From a bacterium (GTDB lineage Bacteria > Patescibacteria > Gracilibacteria > 1-14-2-50-48-13): a stretch of DNA of 5,441 nucleotides. The DNA lies in NCBI GenBank assembly GCA_030430105.1, contig JAUIFW010000069.1, positions 1 through 5,441 on the forward strand. Reading direction: 5' to 3'. A model generated the notes under the pieces. The model did no database searches and was not told the origin of the DNA. It saw nothing but the letters and a program-made list of their open reading frames with translations. The position numbers were made by a program, and so were the translations under genes. The number at the start of each line of letters is the position of its first letter. The first letter of the stretch is position 1. This document shows, in pieces, positions 1 to 4,859 of the stretch.

Positions 1-655
1 GCACACCGATCTCTTGCAACTGCAAACTTAGGAGAGTGGGTAGGTCAAGCGTATACTGGTCTCCGCTACTCTCTTTCATGAACATCTCCGGCGCTAGGGA
101 ATATTTTCGAGCGTATTCCATCCATCCTTCAGCGTTTTGCTTATCGATCAGATAACAACCTCCGCATATCATAGGAAGCACCCCAATATACACATCACTC
201 GGAGCAACGCCATATGTGTCCTTCAGATATGACATAAAGCTTGGGACAATTCTGCTTTGCACCCCCTTCCACCCTGCATGCTGCAGGGCAAGAATCCCTT
301 TTGTAGGTACGTGCCATACTAGAAGGCCACAATCTGCGACCATCATAAGCAAGCCCAGCTCTTGCTCTGTCGTGTAGAGCGTATCTGCAACTGGTACGTC
401 CGTACGGGGAGCCTTGTACAATTCTCCGTGCTCATGGGTAGCCTGAAATATCTTATCCCCATGGTCCAAGCTTGTCACTGCCATAGCCTTCACCGCAAGC
501 GACCTCATCGCATCTCTCCTCAGGTCTATTACCTTGTCTGGCGCAGGGTGATTCTTTAGTGAAAGGGACCCATTTTCCTTCGTTCGACCCTCTCTAGGTA
601 TGATGGTCACCCCAAGGCCTGGAAACTGATTGAAGAGTGAAAACTCGTAGCCCAT
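1..655 (-). CDS. pgeF: PgeF/YfiH-family (laccase-domain, Cu-oxidase_4) protein, 3' end cut off
   Basis: Reading the minus strand from the ATG at 655 gives 218 open residues that leave the window at base 1, so the C-terminus is missing (the family is usually about 240-260 residues). Family hallmarks are visible in order: EHG with His76 (the QVHG position of the family), VADC with Cys109, HAGWKG with His126, and the IG...CGGCY segment with Cys164 and Cys167. In E. coli YfiH the equivalents of His76, Cys109 and His126 bind the metal, so the active site looks intact. Known members were first called polyphenol oxidases; later work ties the family to purine nucleoside phosphorylase/deaminase activity and to removing misincorporated amino acids from peptidoglycan precursors. 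Which applies here cannot be read from sequence. No signal peptide is seen, so it is presumably cytoplasmic. The start is chosen because the ATG directly abuts the stop of the CapA-like gene (TAAATG), implying translational coupling, and because no convincing Shine-Dalgarno precedes it. The CGGCY segment is divergent from the common GPCI/GPCC form. Confidence 0.87.
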   Translation of the reverse strand, partial: MGYEFSLFNQFPGLGVTIIPREGRTKENGSLSLKNHPAPDKVIDLRRDAMRSLAVKAMAVTSLDHGDKIFQATHEHGELYKAPRTDVPVADTLYTTEQELGLLMMVADCGLLVWHVPTKGILALQHAGWKGVQSRIVPSFMSYLKDTYGVAPSDVYIGVLPMICGGCYLIDKQNAEGWMEYARKYSLAPEMFMKESSGDQYTLDLPTLLSLQLQEIGV

Positions 656-1648
656 TTATTCCACGAAATAAGGTTTCCAATAGTCTTTGATGACCACAGG
701 AATCTCCTCATGTCCAAGAAGCATGTCTCCTTCGAACACGACCTCAAGAAGGAGCCCTTGATCCGCCCCCTCTTGCTCCTGGTCAAAGACGAGGTTTCCT
801 AGTGAATACGCGATAATTCCATCCCCATACCTCTCTACAGGCTGCACTAGATGTGGGTGATGTCCTACTACAACCTGCGCTCCCGCATCAATTGCAGATC
901 TACTGTAGGCAACCTGCTCTTCTGTTGGCGTGCTAGAGAACTCCGTACCAGTATGGAGGGATACCACCAATATGTCAGACTGCGCAGCCGCACTAGCTAC
1001 CTGCTCAGCAAAGGTATCTAGATCCGGCAGTAGTGCATATCCTCGAAGCTTGCTATTTGCTGCATAGAGCGGTGTCACATCACTGTATGCAAGATAGCCG
1101 ACCGTAACACCCTTTTCCTCCAGGAAGAGAGGAGCTGCTGCCTCCTCAGGAGTTTCACCCGCACCAACGTAATACATCCCATGCTCCTCGATATGGTCCA
1201 TAGTAATCTTCATCCCCTCTCTACGCCCATCTCCAAAGTGATTGTTTGCCAAAGAAATGACATCAATCCCAGCATTAACGAGTGATGATATGGTCCGAAG
1301 ATCTGCCCGGAACTGTGCTCCTTCCGGCTGAAAGAGTGGGATCGTGTGAAACGGTGATTCAAGATTGATAAAGGCAATGTCCGCGCTACTTAGTACAGGC
1401 ACAACCTCTTCCAGTACTACGCCAAAACCATGCTTCTCCATCGCCTTCCCTACGAACCTGGACATCATAACATCTCCTCCAAAAATGAGAGAAATTTCTT
1501 CTTCAGTACTCTCAGGTTCTTCCAGTTCTATCATAACCGGAGCAACCTCCGCCTGTGCCATCTCTACAGGTGGCGAAAAGTACGTGCCAGCAAATCCAGC
1601 AAGGCTAAGGAGAAAGGAAAGAAGGAGTGCGAGTACTTGTCCGAGCAT
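656..1648 (-). CDS. CapA-family (PGA_cap, metallophosphatase-like) exported protein
   Basis: This is a 330-residue protein. Residues 1-22 form a hydrophobic leucine-rich segment with hardly any N-terminal positive charge, likely a signal anchor or uncleaved signal peptide. An acidic linker (about 41-51) follows, then a complete CapA-type domain. Motifs in order are GGDVMMSR (Asp59), INLESP (Asn95, Glu97), SLANNH (Asn135-His137), SLHTGTE (His232), VGHHPH (His263-His266) and YSLGNLVFDQ (281-290). This is the calcineurin-like metallophosphatase fold used by PgsA/CapA proteins, acting outside the membrane. Bacillus CapA works in poly-gamma-glutamate export, but no capB or capC partner is present here, so a polymer-synthesis role is not supported; generic cell-envelope phosphatase/hydrolase-like protein is the safe call. 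The usual Trp after the SLH motif is replaced by Thr (HTGTE). A TATAAT box lies 8 bases before the ATG and no Shine-Dalgarno is present, suggesting a leaderless transcript. The PgeF-like gene follows with no gap. Confidence 0.9.
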   Translation of the reverse strand: MLGQVLALLLSFLLSLAGFAGTYFSPPVEMAQAEVAPVMIELEEPESTEEEISLIFGGDVMMSRFVGKAMEKHGFGVVLEEVVPVLSSADIAFINLESPFHTIPLFQPEGAQFRADLRTISSLVNAGIDVISLANNHFGDGRREGMKITMDHIEEHGMYYVGAGETPEEAAAPLFLEEKGVTVGYLAYSDVTPLYAANSKLRGYALLPDLDTFAEQVASAAAQSDILVVSLHTGTEFSSTPTEEQVAYSRSAIDAGAQVVVGHHPHLVQPVERYGDGIIAYSLGNLVFDQEQEGADQGLLLEVVFEGDMLLGHEEIPVVIKDYWKPYFVE

Positions 1649-1656
1649 AGATATGG

Positions 1657-1662
1657 ATTATA
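1657..1662 (-). promoter_or_regulatory. -10 box of a probable leaderless promoter for the CapA-like gene
   Basis: The minus strand reads a perfect TATAAT ending 8 bases before the ATG at 1648. With the usual 6-7 base spacing, transcription would begin at or within a base or two of the start codon, leaving no room for a ribosome binding site. No TTGACA-like -35 lies at 16-18 bases: the matching stretch is the T-tract of the upstream terminator. The location just after that terminator supports independent transcription of the CapA-like/PgeF-like pair. Confidence 0.5.
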
Positions 1663-1679
1663 AGTAATATCACCATACG

Positions 1680-1712
1680 AAAAAGCCCCAGGAAATACAA
1701 TTCCTGGGGCTT
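1680..1712 (-). terminator. Rho-independent terminator after the 311-residue gene
   Basis: A perfect 12-bp stem pairs 1683..1694 with 1701..1712 (AAGCCCCAGGAA against TTCCTGGGGCTT) around a 6-base loop. On the minus strand the GC-rich stem runs into five T residues (1684..1680). It begins 15 bases after the TAA at 1728, so it ends that transcript. On the plus strand the hairpin is followed only by an interrupted T-rich stretch and no plus gene approaches it, so minus-strand function is preferred. Confidence 0.92.
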
Positions 1713-1727
1713 GACGGGTTTTTGTTT

Positions 1728-2663
1728 TTAGGAGGCGACCAGCTCTTTTCGAATTGCTTCGAGCTGCTTTCCTACTTGGTTGAGATTTTGACTAAAACCA
1801 TCGATCGAACGATTCAGATTTTCTGTATCTTCTCGTAAGATCATGAGTGATGGTGTCGCTTCGCTATGCAGGTCTTCGGAGACGGGCTGCTCTACGGATA
1901 CGGTACTCTCATCTTCTTGTACAGTAGCAACCTCGCCTTGCACCTCTATATCCTTATCTAAGGCCTCAGCATGCTTTCGCACCAGGTAGGTGTTGAACCC
2001 ATTAGGGTCCAGCTCATATAGATACTTGAGGAAGAAATCCTGGTGCCATGAATCCATGGCCATGTACTCCATGAGATACTTCACTCTGCGATACAGCCGA
2101 ATGAAGGGATAGTTCCCATGGGGCGTGAAATTCATCACTTTTGCCAAGGCCTCTTGCCGGGTTCTATCTGACCGGAGTTTAAAGTACATGGCGTTGAAGT
2201 TCTTGATAGCCGAACGATAGGCCTCTAGCTTTCTTCCTCCCAGGGCCTCCTTCGCGCCTTTGGCAAGTAAGACACTTGTAGAGAGTTTTTCATACTTCTC
2301 TTCTCCTTCAGTATTCCAAAGCGCCATAATTGCTTGCGCGGTTTTGCCCATTGGTTCAAAGTCTGCCAATGGAGACTCTAATTCATGGTCTTCAAGGACA
2401 TACAGAAGCCACATTTGTACCAAAACTCTCTCGATGAGAGAGACTTCATGACCTAGAACTTCAATCAACCAGATTGCATCTATGCCTTCTTGCCGTTTTT
2501 TATCCAGCTTCTCAGCGATCTGCAGGAATTTCTTCATTTTTCCTTTGCCGCAGAGATAGCGAACGACTTTGGTTTGTGACTTCAATGCTGCCACAACACC
2601 CATTGCTGGGTTTGCCTTATGCTTGTTCAACGCTTTCACTATTGTTTCAGTCTTTTTGCTCAT
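1728..2663 (-). CDS. Unrecognised 311-residue helical protein with C-terminal coiled coil
   Basis: I do not recognise this family. The protein has no signal peptide or membrane segment and is presumably cytoplasmic. Residues 1-60 are basic and lysine-rich (KALNKHKANP, KGKMKKF, KLDKKR). Residues about 60-230 look like a globular, mainly helical domain rich in Leu, Met and aromatic residues, including HGNYPFIRLYRRVKYLMEYM near 187-206. Residues about 235-275 form an acidic Glu/Val/Ser/Thr-rich linker that is probably disordered, and 280-311 reads as an amphipathic heptad-like helix (LNRSIDGF, LNQVGKQLEAIRKEL), suggesting oligomerisation or tethering. The ATG start is secured by AAGGAGG five bases upstream, the only strong Shine-Dalgarno in the window. 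It lies downstream of, and in the same orientation as, another unrecognised helical gene, and ends at a strong terminator. The basic N-terminus could suggest nucleic-acid or membrane-surface contact, but nothing in the sequence proves it. Confidence 0.85.
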   Translation of the reverse strand: MSKKTETIVKALNKHKANPAMGVVAALKSQTKVVRYLCGKGKMKKFLQIAEKLDKKRQEGIDAIWLIEVLGHEVSLIERVLVQMWLLYVLEDHELESPLADFEPMGKTAQAIMALWNTEGEEKYEKLSTSVLLAKGAKEALGGRKLEAYRSAIKNFNAMYFKLRSDRTRQEALAKVMNFTPHGNYPFIRLYRRVKYLMEYMAMDSWHQDFFLKYLYELDPNGFNTYLVRKHAEALDKDIEVQGEVATVQEDESTVSVEQPVSEDLHSEATPSLMILREDTENLNRSIDGFSQNLNQVGKQLEAIRKELVAS

Positions 2664-2668
2664 ATGAG

Positions 2669-2719
2669 CCTCCTTGTTTTTTCTTAAACTTATTTAAGAC
2701 TATTTTATATTTTTGTCAA
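2669..2719 (-). promoter_or_regulatory. Promoter and strong ribosome binding site of the 311-residue gene
   Basis: The minus strand carries a perfect TTGACA -35 at 2714..2719 and, 16 bases on, TTAAAT at 2692..2697 as the best -10 (4 of 6 matches). AAGGAGG follows at 2669..2675, five bases before the ATG at 2663. The predicted leader is about 20-25 bases. The -35 lies in the 69-base gap after the stop of the preceding minus-strand gene; no terminator is visible there, so read-through from that gene is also possible. Confidence 0.6.
2682..2699. repeat. Perfect 7-bp inverted repeat over the -10, candidate operator
   Basis: TCTTAAA (2682..2688) and TTTAAGA (2693..2699) are perfect inverted copies separated by four bases. 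The right arm covers most of the candidate -10 at 2692..2697 and the left arm covers the expected transcription start. This placement suits a dimeric repressor site. The stem is AT-rich and lacks a following T-tract on the minus strand, so it is unlikely to be a terminator of the upstream gene. Chance occurrence in AT-rich DNA is a real alternative. Confidence 0.4.
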
Positions 2720-2732
2720 TCTTTCTCTCCAC

Positions 2733-3380
2733 CTATTGTGGTGAGAGTGCTCCTTCCTTTATTGCTTGCTCCCGAGCACTATTCAGATTTTGAACAGCCG
2801 CATTAAAGGCAAGAATGGGGGCCACGTATTGCTTCGGCACAATTTTTGTAGCGACGTTTGTTAATCCATCCATTGCCTTCTCTAGTCTACGAGGATCTTT
2901 TGTCATATCCTCGTGGAGCTCTTTGTCGCTAAGGGTATTAGGCTTCTTCAAAAGCCCCATCTGTACAAGGGATCTTGCAGAGCTTGCAAACCCTGCTCCG
3001 AGAAATTTGAGTCTTGGATCCTCATAGCTCACGATGTTTTTCATCTTTGAGACCACAGGAATGTTATTCATAACGGCCCGCAGAATCGTAGGCTTTCCTG
3101 CGCGGTATAGTCGCATCTTGTCATCATCACTCAGCTTATTCCAAATACCGTCTTCTATATGGGTCTTCCACCCCTCAGAATTCTTTAGGGAGTTCAGGGC
3201 TTTTGCATAGACATCCTTTGCCTTTTCATGCGCTGCCAAAGCTGCAGCGCGCTCTAAACCTGCCTGAACCTTTTCTGTCTTACTGCGTGTTCTCGTTTCT
3301 ACGGACTCTTTTTCCTTTTGTACATCCTTTTCGTCCTCTCGAACCTCATCTGCACCAGGTTTCATGGTTTCTAAAGCCAT
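2733..3380 (-). CDS. Unrecognised 215-residue protein with charged N-terminus
   Basis: I do not recognise this protein. Residues about 6-40 are highly charged (EVREDEKDVQKEKESVETRTRSK), probably disordered or coiled-coil. Residues about 40-70 form an Ala/Lys/Glu-rich helix (LERAAALAAHEKAKDVYAKAL). Residues about 70-190 read as a small helical domain with recognisable landmarks GWKTHIEDGIWNKLSDDDK and RRLEKAMDGLTNVATK. There is no signal peptide or clear membrane span. The ATG at 3380 is used because it is the first in frame after a very good promoter, about 18 bases into the predicted transcript; there is no Shine-Dalgarno. A second in-frame ATG (residue 6, at 3365) is possible. The gene ends 69 bases before the next minus gene, also of unknown function and helical with a coiled coil, so the two may be co-expressed. 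Divergent from the DUF1624-like gene, sharing a 77-base control region. Confidence 0.82.
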   Translation of the reverse strand: MALETMKPGADEVREDEKDVQKEKESVETRTRSKTEKVQAGLERAAALAAHEKAKDVYAKALNSLKNSEGWKTHIEDGIWNKLSDDDKMRLYRAGKPTILRAVMNNIPVVSKMKNIVSYEDPRLKFLGAGFASSARSLVQMGLLKKPNTLSDKELHEDMTKDPRRLEKAMDGLTNVATKIVPKQYVAPILAFNAAVQNLNSAREQAIKEGALSPQ

Positions 3381-3390
3381 ATGTAGTGTT

Positions 3391-3431
3391 ACTAGCTATC
3401 TTATTATTATATCATATTTTATATAACTAGT
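3391..3431. repeat. Imperfect inverted repeat flanking the divergent promoter
   Basis: ACTAGCTAT at 3391..3399 and ATAACTAGT at 3423..3431 match as inverted copies at 8 of 9 positions, with 23 bases between. Their centres are about 32 bp apart, close to three helical turns, so two bound dimers or one looped dimer would face the same side. The arms bracket the -10 of the minus promoter, one overlapping its -35 and the other its expected start point, consistent with an operator pair. The sequence is AT-rich, so chance is possible. Confidence 0.35.
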
Positions 3432-3434
3432 CTA
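3406..3434 (-). promoter_or_regulatory. Extended -10 promoter for the 215-residue gene
   Basis: The minus strand shows TATAAT (3406..3411) preceded directly by TGA, giving an extended TGnTATAAT, and TAGACT (3429..3434, 4 of 6 matches to TTGACA) at a 17-base spacing. This is the best promoter in the window. The expected start near 3399 leaves a leader of about 18-19 bases with no Shine-Dalgarno before the ATG at 3380. Confidence 0.72.
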
Positions 3435-3457
3435 TTTTCGCTATTTTTGTCACATTC

Positions 3458-4201
3458 GTGTACCATGAAGCAAATCCTTACCCCACTTTCGTGCAGCGCC
3501 TTTGGGAAATTGATAGCCTTCGTGGAATAGCCATCCTTCTGATGGTTGCCTTTCATGTGCTTTGGGACGTCAATTACTTCTTTGGAACCTCTATCCCCCT
3601 CACGTCAGGGTACTTTGAACTCAGCAGAATTGCAATTACCTCACTGTTTCTGCTTCTCGTAGGTGTTTCTCTGATACTAAGTGGTGTGCAGTCTCGTCCT
3701 TACAGTGGGTACTTGCAGCGGGGACTTGGTATATTTTCTTATGGCCTCCTCATCTCCCTAGTCACCTGGCTCCTACTACCTACGCAATTTGTACGCTTTG
3801 GAATCTTGCACCTAATTGGTGTCAGCATCGTAGTTGCACCACTCTTTGCAAAACTAGGCAGATGGAATCTTCTGGTGGCAGGTATTGGCCTTGTCTCTAG
3901 CTCCTTTTTCACATCAATGCTCCCACCTAGTCTACTATCACTGCCGCTTGGGAGGCCTCCTCTTCTGTTCTCCTCCGTGGACTACTATCCCTTATTTCCC
4001 TGGTTTTTTGTTGTCTTACTTGGGCTAGGGCTTGGGACTTTTGCCTACAAGGAAAAATCTAGGAGGTTTTCATTCCCCAACTTTGGTAAACACCCCGTAA
4101 TCTTGATACTCTCGCTACTTGGTAGACACTCACTAACGATCTATCTGCTCCACCAGCTGGTTCTTTTTGGCCTCTTTAGTATGCTTGCGTTTTTTCTTTA
4201 A
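3458..4201 (+). CDS. DUF1624/HGSNAT-catalytic-like integral membrane protein
   Basis: A 247-residue, strongly hydrophobic protein with about seven membrane segments (roughly 23-40, 55-76, 90-106, 111-131, 137-155, 178-196 and 213-245, the last perhaps two). It opens with the family signature EIDSLRGIAILLMVAFH (Asp19, Arg22, Gly23, His33) followed by WD at 36-37. Later landmarks are FGILHLIG (114-121), DYYPLFPW (175-182) and the closing LGRHSLTIYLLHQ (221-233). This order matches the DUF1624 group of heparan-alpha-glucosaminide N-acetyltransferase-like proteins, which are thought to move acyl groups across the membrane; the bacterial substrate is unknown. The GTG at 3458 is the first good start after an in-frame TAG at 3428; GTG at 3491 (residue 12) is an alternative. 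Neither has a Shine-Dalgarno, and the upstream plus-strand promoter is unclear (TATAAC at 3422 is the best -10). It is the only plus-strand gene and converges with its neighbour, 7 bases between stops. Confidence 0.87.
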   Translation: MYHEANPYPTFVQRLWEIDSLRGIAILLMVAFHVLWDVNYFFGTSIPLTSGYFELSRIAITSLFLLLVGVSLILSGVQSRPYSGYLQRGLGIFSYGLLISLVTWLLLPTQFVRFGILHLIGVSIVVAPLFAKLGRWNLLVAGIGLVSSSFFTSMLPPSLLSLPLGRPPLLFSSVDYYPLFPWFFVVLLGLGLGTFAYKEKSRRFSFPNFGKHPVILILSLLGRHSLTIYLLHQLVLFGLFSMLAFFL

Positions 4202-4208
4202 ACGCGAC

Positions 4209-4475
4209 CTACTTCTTTTGTGTTTTCACCCAAGTGGCCTTTATCACAGGTAGGGAGAGGGTAGACAAAACAAATCCTGCCGTCGGTACCATTGCATTGA
4301 TAAACGGCTCTGGAAGATTTGCTATAAAGAAAAACAAGACTACAACCGCATACGTAAGCACTGCAATTGAGACTTTTCTTGTACTACTTGTTTCCCATGC
4401 CTTATCGAGCTCCACACGTGTGTTTCTCTCTTGTAGCTCTCTTACTTCTTTCTCCAGCTCTTTGAGTGTTTTCAT
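4209..4475 (-). CDS. Small protein: N-terminal coiled coil plus two membrane helices
   Basis: From the ATG at 4475 the protein has 88 residues. Residues 3-26 form a charged heptad-like helix (LKELEKEVRELQERNTRVELD), followed by KAWETSSTRK and two hydrophobic spans (about 36-54 and 59-78) separated by a short LPEP turn. The C-terminus is basic (KTQKK). Proteins with this layout are common as unnamed small membrane proteins in Patescibacteria genomes as I remember them; no function is known to me. An in-frame ATG at 4526, only 5 bases after the upstream stop and preceded by GGAG at a rather long spacing, would add 17 residues including three Cys. I prefer 4475 because the protein then begins directly with the coiled coil, but the longer form cannot be excluded. 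Last gene of a minus-strand run, converging with the DUF1624-like gene; no hairpin terminator separates them. Confidence 0.75.
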   Translation of the reverse strand: MKTLKELEKEVRELQERNTRVELDKAWETSSTRKVSIAVLTYAVVVLFFFIANLPEPFINAMVPTAGFVLSTLSLPVIKATWVKTQKK

Positions 4476-4531
4476 TTGCAGATGGCAATAAGAATATCCT
4501 ACTGCCATACTACAAAATATTTTCATGTTTG

Positions 4532-4813
4532 CTAGAGCTCCAACCCCTTAAACCATTTCTTGTTTTTTGGATTTCTATGCGGGCAACCTGGCCAACAGCA
4601 TGGGCGCTTCTTTCCGGCCCGAAGATCCTCTTGCATGCGCTCGATGTGGCGTTTTCTTGTTTCCTCAGTTTTTACCAAGCTTACCCAACATATCCACTCG
4701 TTGCGTGCAATTGGTGTGATGGCATTCCAAAGTGCCAAGAGATCTGGATTGCTCTCGAGTACTTGCTGCATATCTAAAGGAAGGTCGTGGTGACTACTTG
4801 GTTCTATCTGCAT
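4532..4813 (-). CDS. YdeI/OmdA-like small protein with Cys-rich C-terminal tail
   Basis: A 93-residue protein from the ATG at 4813. The core LWNAITPIARNEWICWVSL (29-47), then ETRKRHIERMQEDLRAGKKR (51-70), matches the C-terminal helical domain of the YdeI/OmpD-associated (bacteriocin-protection-like) family, where an LTP..R.E...W..AK..ETR..RI pattern is typical. It ends in PCCWPGCPHR (71-80), a Cys/His cluster (Cys72, Cys73, Cys77, His79) that could bind a metal, then a basic KNKKWFKG tail. The biochemical role of the family is unclear. The full YdeI protein is longer, so this is the helical domain alone. A TTG at 4891 would extend the frame by 26 residues and overlap the pyruvate oxidase gene by 32 bases; I reject it because the extra residues lack family character and an ATG with its own candidate -10 exists. 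No Shine-Dalgarno. It lies 47 bases after pyruvate oxidase. Confidence 0.78.
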   Translation of the reverse strand: MQIEPSSHHDLPLDMQQVLESNPDLLALWNAITPIARNEWICWVSLVKTEETRKRHIERMQEDLRAGKKRPCCWPGCPHRNPKNKKWFKGLEL

Positions 4814-4834
4814 AGGTGTGCTTAGGACGGTATA

Positions 4835-4843
4835 AGTATAGCA
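4835..4843 (-). promoter_or_regulatory. Candidate extended -10 promoter for the YdeI/OmdA-like gene
   Basis: The minus strand reads TGCTATACT (TGn at 4841..4843, TATACT at 4835..4840, 5 of 6 matches) in the short gap after the pyruvate oxidase stop. The expected start near 4828 leaves a leader of about 15 bases. No -35 match is visible at 16-18 bases, which an extended -10 can tolerate. Read-through from pyruvate oxidase is equally possible. Confidence 0.4.
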
Positions 4844-4859
4844 GTATCTTTGGCGAACA

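Noticed and set aside
362..559. Plus-strand frame of 65 codons
   Set aside because: It is antisense to the PgeF-like gene, whose metal-ligand motifs are clearly encoded on the minus strand.
656..1648. Calling the CapA-like gene a poly-gamma-glutamate capsule gene
   Set aside because: No CapB ligase or CapC partner is nearby, and this domain occurs in many non-capsule proteins.
1365..1667. Open plus-strand frame of about 100 codons
   Set aside because: It lies wholly opposite the well-supported CapA-like gene, gives a Ser/Thr-rich low-complexity product, and covers that gene's conserved motifs in antisense.
2474..2806. Open plus-strand frame of 110 codons across the promoter of the 311-residue gene
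   Set aside because: It runs antisense to two genes and through a promoter and palindrome; its Cys/Phe/Leu-rich product has no family character.
4466..4793. Two plus-strand frames opposite the YdeI/OmdA-like gene
   Set aside because: Their products resemble no family, while the minus strand encodes a recognisable core and Cys/His tail.
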